Source of the DNA: Atlantibacter sp032062175
Lineage (GTDB): Bacteria > Pseudomonadota > Gammaproteobacteria > Enterobacterales > Enterobacteriaceae
NCBI RefSeq assembly: GCF_032062175.1
Contig: NZ_DAMBQK010000013.1
Coordinates: 1 to 64,000, forward strand
Reading direction: 5' to 3'
DNA length: 64,000 bases
A program made the translations under genes and the position numbers. Positions 16,887-24,220 of the stretch are shown in pieces (positions within the stretch are counted from its first letter, which is position 1; every line of letters begins with the position of its first letter). The notes under the pieces are model-generated. The model did no database searches and was not told the origin of the DNA. It saw only the letters and a program-made list of their open reading frames with translations.

Positions 16887-17399
16887 ATGGCAACGACTTA
16901 CGAAGAGAACTATCTGGACTGGGTAAGAGATGCGCATGCGATGGAGAAACAGGCTGAATCCATGCTTGAAAAAATGGCTGGACGCCTGGAGCACTATCCG
17001 GATCTGAAAGCCCGGATTGAGCAGCACATTGAAGAAACTCGCCAGCAGCAAACGCTTATTCAGTCCGTTATCGATCGTCACAATACCTCTAACTCCGCCT
17101 TCAAAGACGTCATGGGCAAAATGGCCGCTACCGGCCAGGCTATGGGCGGTATGTTCGCCGATGACGAAGTGGTCAAAGGCGCCCTCAGCAGCTATGCGTT
17201 CGAACACTTTGAAGTGGCCTGCTATACCTCGCTGATCGCGGCGGCGCAACTGGTCGGCGACCAGGAAGGCGCACGCATTTTTGAACAGATCCGTGAGCAA
17301 GAAATCGCGATGGCGGAGTGGGCACTAAATCATATTCCTGATGTTACCGAGCAGTTCCTGGTTCGTGACGCCGCACCGGGCGTTGAAGCCAAAAAATAA
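16887..17399 (+). CDS. YciE-like ferritin-fold protein (DUF892)
   Basis: A 170-residue four-helix DUF892 protein, close to E. coli YciE. It shares the YLDWVRDAHAMEKQAESMLE opening, the central SSYAFEHFEVACYTSLIAAA and the C-terminal GVEAKK. Conserved Glu and His on these helices fit a ferritin-like metal site. The role of the family is unclear; it is tied to general stress and osmotic response. It precedes a Mn-catalase gene by about 70 bases with a hairpin between, an association also seen in Salmonella, where yciGFE and katN lie together. The start at 16887 follows AGAGGA. Confidence 0.88.
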   Translation: MATTYEENYLDWVRDAHAMEKQAESMLEKMAGRLEHYPDLKARIEQHIEETRQQQTLIQSVIDRHNTSNSAFKDVMGKMAATGQAMGGMFADDEVVKGALSSYAFEHFEVACYTSLIAAAQLVGDQEGARIFEQIREQEIAMAEWALNHIPDVTEQFLVRDAAPGVEAKK

Positions 17400-17415
17400 T
17401 CTCTTCTTTTGCATG

Positions 17416-17438
17416 ATGCCCGCCGCTAAGGCGGGCAT
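17416..17438 (+). terminator. Hairpin between yciE-like gene and Mn catalase
   Basis: A nine-base-pair stem ATGCCCGCC/GGCGGGCAT with a five-base loop, 16 bases after the stop, followed by only TT. It may be a partial terminator that lowers readthrough into the catalase gene. Confidence 0.65.
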
Positions 17439-17470
17439 TTCACTGCCTTTTACTTTTGCGGAGTGAGCGT

Positions 17471-18388
17471 ATGTTCAGACATGTCAAAAAACTACAGTAC
17501 ACAGTGCGCGTATCAGAACCGAATCCTGGCCTGGCGAACCTGTTGCTTGAACAGTTCGGCGGCCCACAGGGCGAGTTGGCAGCGGCGTGCCGTTATTTTA
17601 CCCAGGGTCTGGGCGATGACGATCCGGGCCGTAAAGATATGCTGATGGATATCGCCACCGAAGAATTGAGCCACCTGGAAATCATCGGCTCGCTGGTGGG
17701 GATGCTGAATAAAGGCGCGAAAGGCGATCTGGCCGAAGGCACCGAAAAAGAGGGTGAGCTTTATCGCACCATCACCGGCAACGGCAATGACAGCCACCTG
17801 ACCTCCCTGCTGTATGGCGGCGGTCCGGCGCTGGTGAATTCCGCCGGCGTTCCCTGGACAGCGGCGTACATCGACACCATCGGCGAAGTTACGGCGGATT
17901 TACGCTCCAACATCGCGGCAGAAGCCCGCGCCAAAATCATCTATGAGCGCCTGATTAACCTGACCGATGACGTTGGCGTAAAAGACGCGTTAGGCTTCCT
18001 GATGACCCGCGAAGTGGCACACCAGATTTCATTTGAGAAAGCGCTGTATTCGATCCGTAATAACTTCCCTGCCGGGAAATTGCCGCCAATCGAACAATAC
18101 TCCAACGTTTACTTCAATATGTCTGAAGGCGACGACATGCGCGGTAGCTGGAACTCCGACGAGAACTTCACCTATGTGGCCGATCCGCAACCTGCGGTAG
18201 ACGGTGGCGACGGTCTGGCAAGCGTACAGTTGCCTCCTTCGCAGCAAGCCAATCTGGACAGCATGATTGCCCGCACCGCATCTGACCCGTCGGTTAACCC
18301 GGTCACCGGCACCGATATCGGTTCGGTTCCGCCGATCGAAAATGAAGCCGCCTCCAGCAAATCTCCGGTGAAAAAGCCGAAGAAATAA
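17471..18388 (+). CDS. katN: Manganese catalase (KatN-like)
   Basis: A 305-residue non-haem, dimanganese catalase that breaks down hydrogen peroxide in the cytoplasm. The ferritin-like helices carry the metal ligands: Glu in QGELAAACRYF, the EELSHLE motif (about residues 60-66), Glu in ARAKIIYERL, and EVAHQISFEKAL with Glu and His. A long, disordered Ser/Pro-rich tail ends in KKPKK. Salmonella KatN, the best-known enterobacterial relative, is RpoS-regulated. GGAG stands seven bases before the ATG at 17471. E. coli K-12 lacks this gene at this place. Confidence 0.9.
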   Translation: MFRHVKKLQYTVRVSEPNPGLANLLLEQFGGPQGELAAACRYFTQGLGDDDPGRKDMLMDIATEELSHLEIIGSLVGMLNKGAKGDLAEGTEKEGELYRTITGNGNDSHLTSLLYGGGPALVNSAGVPWTAAYIDTIGEVTADLRSNIAAEARAKIIYERLINLTDDVGVKDALGFLMTREVAHQISFEKALYSIRNNFPAGKLPPIEQYSNVYFNMSEGDDMRGSWNSDENFTYVADPQPAVDGGDGLASVQLPPSQQANLDSMIARTASDPSVNPVTGTDIGSVPPIENEAASSKSPVKKPKK

Positions 18389-18395
18389 GGTAATA

Positions 18396-18420
18396 CGTGA
18401 CGGCTCACAGAGCCGTCACG
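18396..18420 (+). terminator. Hairpin after Mn catalase
   Basis: An 11-base-pair perfect stem CGTGACGGCTC/GAGCCGTCACG with an ACA loop starts eight bases past the catalase stop. No T-run follows, so termination may be incomplete or the hairpin may protect the 3' end. Confidence 0.6.
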
Positions 18421-18532
18421 GTCTCCCGCCCGAGTGACATATTCCCGCCAGAGATCAACAAAACCATTCATTCAGTGTGACTATAATGCGGAGCCAATTT
18501 TACTCTCGCCCGTGTAACGGGGAAGGAAAAAT

Positions 18533-19684
18533 ATGTCTCTTATCACTGAATTACCTGCCATTTTCGATCAGTTCTCAGAAGCCCGCCAGAAAGGTTTTAT
18601 CACCGTTATGGATCTCAAAGAGCAAGGCGTTCCGCTGGTCGGCACCTATTGCACTTTTATGCCGCAAGAGATCCCGATGGCCGCAGGCGCAGTGGTGGTC
18701 TCGCTGTGCTCCACCTCAGATGAAACCATCGAAGAAGCCGAAAAAGACCTGCCGCGTAACCTCTGCCCGCTGATTAAAAGCAGCTACGGTTTTGGGAAAA
18801 CCGATAAATGCCCCTACTTCTATTTCTCCGACCTGGTGGTGGGCGAAACCACCTGCGACGGCAAGAAAAAGATGTATGAATACATGGCCGATTTTAAAGC
18901 GGTCCACGTAATGCAACTCCCAAATAGCACCGCCGACGCTGCGTCACGCGCGTTGTGGAAAGCAGAAATCCATCGCCTGAAAGACGCCGTTGAACAGCGT
19001 TTCGGCGCGACGATCACCGAACAGGCGCTGCGCGACGCCATCGCGCTGAAAAACCAGGAGCGCCGCGCGACCGCCAATTTCTACCATGTCGGGCAGCTTA
19101 ATCCCCCCGCGCTCAGCGGGATGGATATCCTCAAAGTGGTGTACGGCGCGACTTTCCGCTTCGATAAACAGGCGCTGATCGACGAGCTGAACGGCATGGC
19201 GGAACGCGTGCGCCAGGAGTGGCAGGACGGCAAACGTCTGGAAGCGCGCCCGCGTATTCTGATTACCGGCTGCCCCATCGGCGGCGCAGCGGAAAAAGTC
19301 GTGCGCGCCATCGAGGAAAATGGCGGCTGGGTGGTGGGTTTTGAAAACTGCACCGGCGCGAAAGCCACCGAACACTGCGTGGAAGAGACCGGCGACGTGT
19401 ACGACGCGCTCACCGATAAGTACCTGGCGATTGGCTGCTCGTGCATTTCCCCTAACGACCAGCGTCTGAAACTGCTTAGCCAGATGGTGGAAGAGTACCA
19501 GGCCGACGGCGTGGTGGATGTCATTTTGCAGGCCTGCCACACCTACGCCGTGGAATCGCTGGCGATTAAGCGCCATGTGCGCGAACACCACCACATCCCG
19601 TATATCGCCATTGAGACCGATTACTCCACTTCGGATATCGGGCAGCTCAGCACCCGCGTGGCGGCCTTTATCGAAATGCTTTAA
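18533..19684 (+). CDS. yjiM: 2-hydroxyacyl-CoA dehydratase D-type protein YjiM
   Basis: A 383-residue protein matching E. coli YjiM in length and almost all residues. It belongs to the HgdB/FldB/BcrBC family of [4Fe-4S] dehydratase and reductase subunits. Cysteines in GTYCTFM, NLCPLIKSSYG, DKCPYFYFSD and ETTCDGKKKM are cluster-ligand candidates, and ITGCPIGGAAEKV and GCSCISPND lie in the C-terminal half. The radical substrate of YjiM is not known. AAGGA precedes the ATG. Its activator YjiL starts nine bases after the stop, so the two form an operon. In K-12 this pair sits elsewhere on the chromosome. Confidence 0.92.
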   Translation: MSLITELPAIFDQFSEARQKGFITVMDLKEQGVPLVGTYCTFMPQEIPMAAGAVVVSLCSTSDETIEEAEKDLPRNLCPLIKSSYGFGKTDKCPYFYFSDLVVGETTCDGKKKMYEYMADFKAVHVMQLPNSTADAASRALWKAEIHRLKDAVEQRFGATITEQALRDAIALKNQERRATANFYHVGQLNPPALSGMDILKVVYGATFRFDKQALIDELNGMAERVRQEWQDGKRLEARPRILITGCPIGGAAEKVVRAIEENGGWVVGFENCTGAKATEHCVEETGDVYDALTDKYLAIGCSCISPNDQRLKLLSQMVEEYQADGVVDVILQACHTYAVESLAIKRHVREHHHIPYIAIETDYSTSDIGQLSTRVAAFIEML

Positions 19685-19693
19685 GGAGCGGTT

Positions 19694-20461
19694 GTGGCTG
19701 TATCAATAGGGATTGATTCCGGTTCCACCACCACCAAAGGCGTACTGTTGCAGGACGGTGCCATCGTGCGCCGCTTCCTGTGCCCGACGCCGTTCCGCCC
19801 GGAGACGGCGATCCGCGAAGCCTGGCAGAGCCTCAGCACCGGGCTGGATGAGCGCCCTTTCCTCACGTTGACCGGTTATGGTCGCCAGTTGGTGGACTTT
19901 GCCGATAAGCAGGTTACGGAGATTTCCTGTCATGGCCTGGGCGCGCGTCTGCTGGCTCCGGATACCCGCACGGTGATCGACATTGGCGGGCAAGACAGCA
20001 AAGTCATCCAACTGGATGACCGGGGCAATCTGACCGATTTCCTGATGAACGATAAATGCGCCGCAGGCACCGGACGGTTTCTGGAAGTGATTTCCCGCAC
20101 TTTGGGCGCAAGTGTCGACCAGCTCGACGCGATTACCCGTGGCGTGGAACCGCACGCTATCACCAGTATGTGTACGGTTTTCGCTGAATCTGAAGTTATT
20201 AGCCTGCGCTCGGCGGGGGTTGCCCCGGAAGCGATTCTGGCCGGGATCGTCAACGCCATGGCGCGCCGCAGCGCCAACTTCATTGGCAGATTGTCGGCAC
20301 AGGGCCCGGTATTATTTACCGGGGGCGTCAGCCATTGTGCGGTATTCGTCGATAAGCTCACAGAGCACGTGGGCATGACGGTGCAAACCCATCCCGACGC
20401 CCAGTATGCCGGGGCGGTAGGCGCGGCGATTATTGGCCAGCAGCCGAGGAAACGCCGGTGA
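19694..20461 (+). CDS. yjiL: Dehydratase activator ATPase YjiL
   Basis: A 255-residue BadF/BadG/BcrA/BcrD-type ATPase, the activator that sends an electron to 2-hydroxyacyl-CoA dehydratases at the cost of ATP. The ASKHA phosphate loops GIDSGSTTTKGVLL and VIDIGGQDSKVI are intact. Two Cys, in NDKCAAGTGRFLEV and TSMCTVFAESE, should bridge a [4Fe-4S] cluster between two subunits. The start is GTG at 19694 behind AAGGAG. Such activators are very oxygen-sensitive, so activity is expected without oxygen. The stop overlaps the GTG of the next gene by four bases. Confidence 0.92.
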   Translation: MAVSIGIDSGSTTTKGVLLQDGAIVRRFLCPTPFRPETAIREAWQSLSTGLDERPFLTLTGYGRQLVDFADKQVTEISCHGLGARLLAPDTRTVIDIGGQDSKVIQLDDRGNLTDFLMNDKCAAGTGRFLEVISRTLGASVDQLDAITRGVEPHAITSMCTVFAESEVISLRSAGVAPEAILAGIVNAMARRSANFIGRLSAQGPVLFTGGVSHCAVFVDKLTEHVGMTVQTHPDAQYAGAVGAAIIGQQPRKRR

Positions 20462-20709
20462 CCGAATACCTGTTTCTGTTCCACAATACCCTCGGTGTGG
20501 TGAAAACACGCCGGGCTTTGCAAGCGGCGGGGAAGGATTTTCGCGTTACGGATATCCCTCGCCAGCTGCGCGGCGGCTGCGGGCTGTGCATCTGGATCGC
20601 CTGCCCTGAAGAGGGATATCAGGACTGGGTTATGGCCGGGCTGACGGAATCGGTGTATCGGGTGCAAGGTGAACAATGGGACTGCATCGCCACGTATCCA
20701 CCAGCGTGA
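20458..20709 (+). CDS. DUF3343 small protein
   Basis: An 83-residue cytoplasmic protein of the DUF3343 type, often described as a putative Se/S carrier-like protein. It opens with TEYLFLFHNTLGVVKTRRAL and has GGCGLCIW, a CxxC pair in a glycine-rich turn (about residues 40-47), preceded by TDIPRQLRGG. It starts with GTG inside the stop of yjiL (GTGA overlap), so it is translationally coupled and belongs to the yjiML operon. The CxxC could serve in thiol or selenium transfer to the iron-sulfur enzyme pair; this is inference. Confidence 0.8.
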   Translation: MTEYLFLFHNTLGVVKTRRALQAAGKDFRVTDIPRQLRGGCGLCIWIACPEEGYQDWVMAGLTESVYRVQGEQWDCIATYPPA

Positions 20710-20713
20710 ACCG

Positions 20714-20750
20714 TTGACACACATTCAAACAAATGGTTGTATTGCACAAC
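20714..20750 (+). promoter_or_regulatory. Promoter and palindrome of the MarR-GNAT gene
   Basis: A perfect -35 box TTGACA at 20714-20719 is followed, 17 bases on, by a weak -10 (TTGTAT, 20737-20742). An inverted repeat GTTGT-ATTGC-ACAAC at 20736-20750 covers the -10 region and ends 24 bases before the ATG. Size and position fit a MarR-family operator, suggesting autoregulation. Confidence 0.6.
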
Positions 20751-20774
20751 TATTAAATCTTATCAGATGCCGCC

Positions 20775-21725
20775 ATGATCGACTCCGCTATTATTAACGA
20801 CATCCGTGTCTCCTCCCGTTTGATGGTTCGCGAACTGGGCTTTATGAATGCCACTCTCGCCGCCACGGAGTATTCCCCTTCCGCCGTCCATACGCTGGTG
20901 GAAATTGACGCCAACGGCGCGTTGACTGCCGCCCATCTGGTGCAAATTCTCGGGCTGGAAAAATCCAGCGTCAGCCGGATGGTCAGTAAACTGATCGCCG
21001 CCGGTGAGTTGCAGGAAACGCCCTCAGCACAGGATGGACGGGTAAAACAGCTGCAACTCACTGAAAAAGGGCGGGAAAGCGTCGCGCGGATCAACCAGTA
21101 CGGCGCGATGCGGGTCGTCGAAGCGCTGGAGCAGCTCAACCCTTCCCAGCAACAGTCCGTGGCCTGTGGACTGGCGGCCTATGCCCGCGCGCTGGAAGTC
21201 TGCCGTAACGGTGCGCGCGTTAGCGAGGCCAGCCCGTTTGAGATTGTCACCGGCTATCACCCCGGCGTGATTGGCCGTATTAGCGAAATGCACGGCAGCT
21301 ACTACGCCAAAAATTATGGTTTCGGGCACTTCTTTGAAGGCAAAGTCGCGTCGGGCGTGGCGGAATTTTGCGGGCGGCTGAACAACCCCTGCAACCAGGT
21401 CTGGTTGGTGATGCATCACGGACGGATTGTCGGCTCGGTTGCCATCGATGGAGAGGACTTAGGCAATAACGAAGCGCATCTGCGCTGGTTTATCCTTGAC
21501 GACGACTGTCGCGGCAGCGGCATCGGCCGCCGGTTACTGAGTGAAGCAATGGATTTTTGCGACCAGCAGGGGTTTTCGGCAACACAGCTCTGGACGTTTA
21601 GCGGGCTCGACGCGGCGCGTCGGCTGTATGAGTCGTTTGGATTTACGCTTGCCCGCGAATGGCAGGGCGATCAGTGGGGACGGGAGATGTTGGAGCAGCA
21701 GTTTACGCGGATGGGGCGTTCATAA
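20775..21725 (+). CDS. MarR-type regulator fused to GNAT acetyltransferase
   Basis: A 316-residue fusion. Residues 1-145 form a MarR-type winged helix (LTAAHLVQILGLEKSSVSRM, then the wing QDGRVKQLQLTEKGRE). Residues about 155-316 form a GNAT domain with the acetyl-CoA loop CRGSGIGRRLLSEAM and the C-terminal ARRLYESFGFTLA. Such helix-turn-helix/GNAT fusions are widespread; their effectors and substrates are mostly unknown. A palindrome over its own promoter suggests autoregulation. It is convergent with gor across a shared terminator. No obvious ribosome site precedes the ATG at 20775. Confidence 0.87.
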   Translation: MIDSAIINDIRVSSRLMVRELGFMNATLAATEYSPSAVHTLVEIDANGALTAAHLVQILGLEKSSVSRMVSKLIAAGELQETPSAQDGRVKQLQLTEKGRESVARINQYGAMRVVEALEQLNPSQQQSVACGLAAYARALEVCRNGARVSEASPFEIVTGYHPGVIGRISEMHGSYYAKNYGFGHFFEGKVASGVAEFCGRLNNPCNQVWLVMHHGRIVGSVAIDGEDLGNNEAHLRWFILDDDCRGSGIGRRLLSEAMDFCDQQGFSATQLWTFSGLDAARRLYESFGFTLAREWQGDQWGREMLEQQFTRMGRS

Positions 21726-21730
21726 AAAAA

Positions 21731-21751
21731 TGCCCACCATAAAGGTGGGCA
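21731..21751. terminator. Bidirectional terminator between MarR-GNAT gene and gor
   Basis: An eight-base-pair stem TGCCCACC/GGTGGGCA with a five-base loop lies between two convergent genes. Seven A precede it (a T-run on the - strand) and TGTTTT follows it on the + strand, so it can end transcripts from both sides. Confidence 0.85.
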
Positions 21752-21777
21752 CTGTTTTCATTAATCCAGAGAGCGAA

Positions 21778-23130
21778 TTAACGCATCGTCACAAACTCTT
21801 CCGCCGCCGTCGGGTGGATTGCCACGGTATTATCAAAGTCTTTCTTAGTCGCGCCCATTTTCAGCGCCACCGCGAAGCCTTGCAGGATCTCATCCATCCC
21901 GAAGCCAATCCCATGAATACCGACGATTTTCTCTTCCGGGCCAACGCACACAAGCTTCATGCGGCACGGCTGGCGGTGAGAGGTCACGGCGGTGTACATC
22001 GCGGTGAAAGAGGATTTATATACTTTCACCTGGTCATCGCCGTACTGCTCGCGCGCCTGCGGTTCGGTCAGGCCCACAGTGCCGATCGGCGGGTGGCTGA
22101 ACACCACGGTCGGAACGTTGGTGTAATCCAGATGCTCTTCCGGCTTGTTGTTAAACAGGCGTTCGGAGAGACGGCGACCGGCAGCAACCGCGACCGGCGT
22201 TAGTTCCACCGCCCCGGTGTTGTCGCCTACCGCGTAAATGCCTTCAACGCTGGTATTCTGGAATTTATCAACGACGATGTAGCCTTTTTCGTTGGTTTTA
22301 ACGCCCGTTACCGCCAGGTTGAAGTTGTCGTTAGCCGGTTCGCGGCCAATCGCCCAAATCAGGCAGTCAACGGTTTCGCTGCGACCATCCTCCAGTTGCA
22401 GCGTCAGGCTGCCGTCAGCGTTTTTCACTACCGCTTTCGGGATCGCCTGGGTGTGCAGCGTCGGGCCTTCGGTGTTGATCACTTCCACCAGCGTTTCGAC
22501 AATCAGCGGATCAAAGTTACGCAGCGGCGCGTGTTTACGCACAAACAGGTGGGTATCCGCACCCAGGGCGTTCACCACGCCAGCAATTTCCACGGCGATG
22601 TAACCTGCGCCCACCACCGCAACGCGTTTCGGCATCTCGTCCAGCTCAAAGAAGCCGTCGGAATTAATACCGTATTCCGCGCCCGGAATCGACGGAATAG
22701 ACGGGCGGCCACCGGTGGCGATCAGGATATGGTCAGCGGTAATGGTTTCGCCATTCACTTCTACGGTATGCGCATCGACAAAACGCGCGAAGCCACGGAT
22801 CACATCAACGATGTTTTTCTTCAGCACCGTCTCGTAAGAGGTGTGGATGCGATCGATGTAGGCGGTACGGCTGGCAACCAGTTTCTTCCAGTCGAAATGA
22901 TTCACGGTGGTATCGAAACCGTAATCCGGGCCGTACAGATGGATGGCTTCCGCGATTTGCGCCGCATGCCACATCACTTTTTTCGGCACACAACCGACGT
23001 TGACGCAGGTGCCGCCTAGCTCTTTGGCTTCAATCAGCGCGCACTTCTTCCCGTACATGGCTGCCCGGTTAATGGAGGCAATACCGCCGCTGCCGCCGCC
23101 GATAGCGAGGTAGTCGTAATGTTTGGTCAT
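21778..23130 (-). CDS. gor: Glutathione reductase
   Basis: A 450-residue flavoprotein identical in length and nearly so in sequence to E. coli Gor. It reduces glutathione disulfide with NADPH in the cytoplasm. FAD binding is at AIGGGSGGIASINRAA (about residues 9-24), the redox-active pair is Cys42/Cys47 in GGTCVNVGCVPKK, the NADPH loop is VVGAGYIAVE, and the C-terminal interface carries HPTAAEE with the catalytic His and Glu. In E. coli gor belongs to the OxyR regulon; no OxyR site was assigned. Followed by rlmJ upstream on the same strand order, 71 bases apart. Confidence 0.98.
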   Translation of the reverse strand: MTKHYDYLAIGGGSGGIASINRAAMYGKKCALIEAKELGGTCVNVGCVPKKVMWHAAQIAEAIHLYGPDYGFDTTVNHFDWKKLVASRTAYIDRIHTSYETVLKKNIVDVIRGFARFVDAHTVEVNGETITADHILIATGGRPSIPSIPGAEYGINSDGFFELDEMPKRVAVVGAGYIAVEIAGVVNALGADTHLFVRKHAPLRNFDPLIVETLVEVINTEGPTLHTQAIPKAVVKNADGSLTLQLEDGRSETVDCLIWAIGREPANDNFNLAVTGVKTNEKGYIVVDKFQNTSVEGIYAVGDNTGAVELTPVAVAAGRRLSERLFNNKPEEHLDYTNVPTVVFSHPPIGTVGLTEPQAREQYGDDQVKVYKSSFTAMYTAVTSHRQPCRMKLVCVGPEEKIVGIHGIGFGMDEILQGFAVALKMGATKKDFDNTVAIHPTAAEEFVTMR

Positions 23131-23201
23131 GAGTCTAATCCTTAATGTCTGATTGCCGCGATTGTATACCTGAAATCAATAGGTTCCATCGATGGCTGTG
23201 A

Positions 23202-24044
23202 TTATTCCGGCACGATCCAGCTAACGGTAGCGTGCCCGGTTCCCGCCGGCACCAGCTTTTTATGTAGCCACGGCAGAACGGTGTTCATCTGCTGTTCCAG
23301 CTTCCACGGCGGGTTAATCACAATCATCCCCGACGCGGTCATGCCGCGACGATCGCTGTCCGGTAACACTGCCAGCTCGATTTGTAGAATACGGCGAATG
23401 CCGGTTTCTTCCAGCGCGTGAACCATGCGTTTGATCTGCTGGCGCAGGACTACCGGATACCACAGCGCATACACGCCGGTCGCAAAGCGGCTGTAACCTT
23501 CTTTAATGCCGGTCACCACCGCCTGATAGTCGGTTTTCATTTCATAGGGCGGATCGATAAGAACTAATCCACGACGCGACACCGGCGGCAGTTTAGCCTT
23601 CAACTGCTGATAGCCATCGGAACGGCTGACGGTGGCGCGGTCGTCTTTCTGAAATTCGGAACGCAGCAGCGGGAAGTCGCTGGGGTGCAGTTCGGTCAGT
23701 AGCATACTGTCCTGTGGGCGCAGCAGCTGGCGCGCGATCAGCGGGGAACCGGGGTAATAACGCAGTTGCCCGCCACGGTTAAAATGCGCCACCGCGCTGA
23801 TGTACGGCTCCAGCTCGGCAGGCAAATCATCCTGCTGCCAGATGCGCGCGATGCCTTCGAGATACTCGCCGGTACGCTCCGCATGTTCGCCGCTTAACTG
23901 ATAGCGCCCTGCCCCCGCATGGGTATCCAGATAGAGAAACGGTTTCTCTTTTTCTTTAAGGGATTCAATGATAAGGCTTTGTACAGTGTGCTTCAGCACG
24001 TCGGCGTGGTTACCGGCGTGGAAGCTGTGGCGATAGCTAAGCAT
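23202..24044 (-). CDS. rlmJ: 23S rRNA m6A2030 methyltransferase
   Basis: A 280-residue SAM-dependent methyltransferase, same length as E. coli RlmJ (formerly YhiR), which methylates N6 of A2030 in 23S rRNA. It begins MLSYRHSFHAGNHADVLKHT as expected for the family. The catalytic DPPY motif is in LVLIDPPYEMK (about residues 162-172), and the SAM-binding region is LYLDTHAGAGRYQLSG (about 56-71). It is divergent from prlC, sharing a 176-base region. In K-12 rlmJ precedes gor in the same relative order. Confidence 0.95.
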   Translation of the reverse strand: MLSYRHSFHAGNHADVLKHTVQSLIIESLKEKEKPFLYLDTHAGAGRYQLSGEHAERTGEYLEGIARIWQQDDLPAELEPYISAVAHFNRGGQLRYYPGSPLIARQLLRPQDSMLLTELHPSDFPLLRSEFQKDDRATVSRSDGYQQLKAKLPPVSRRGLVLIDPPYEMKTDYQAVVTGIKEGYSRFATGVYALWYPVVLRQQIKRMVHALEETGIRRILQIELAVLPDSDRRGMTASGMIVINPPWKLEQQMNTVLPWLHKKLVPAGTGHATVSWIVPE

Positions 24045-24128
24045 GTAGAACGTTTCCAGATAGGATCTAAAGGTATGGGCACAGTATACCGGAAAGTTAA
24101 CCCAACCGGGGATTGCCGACGGCGACCA

Positions 24129-24156
24129 TTGAAATCCACTACACTAAACCCCAGAT
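24129..24156 (+). promoter_or_regulatory. Heat-shock (sigma-32) promoter of prlC
   Basis: TTGAAA at 24129-24134, a 14-base spacer and CCCCAGAT at 24149-24156 match the sigma-32 consensus (CTTGAAA, spacer, CCCCATNT) with two mismatches. It lies 65 bases before the prlC start. E. coli prlC is a known heat-shock gene, which agrees. Confidence 0.8.
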
Positions 24157-24220
24157 CACCACACAATGAACAAAGCGCCGCTCGATGCGCTTCACTTACC
24201 TTTTAATCAGGAACGCGCTT

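Noticed and set aside
18944..19594. 216-codon open frame antisense to yjiM
   Set aside because: It lies wholly inside a well-conserved gene and shows no recognisable domain.
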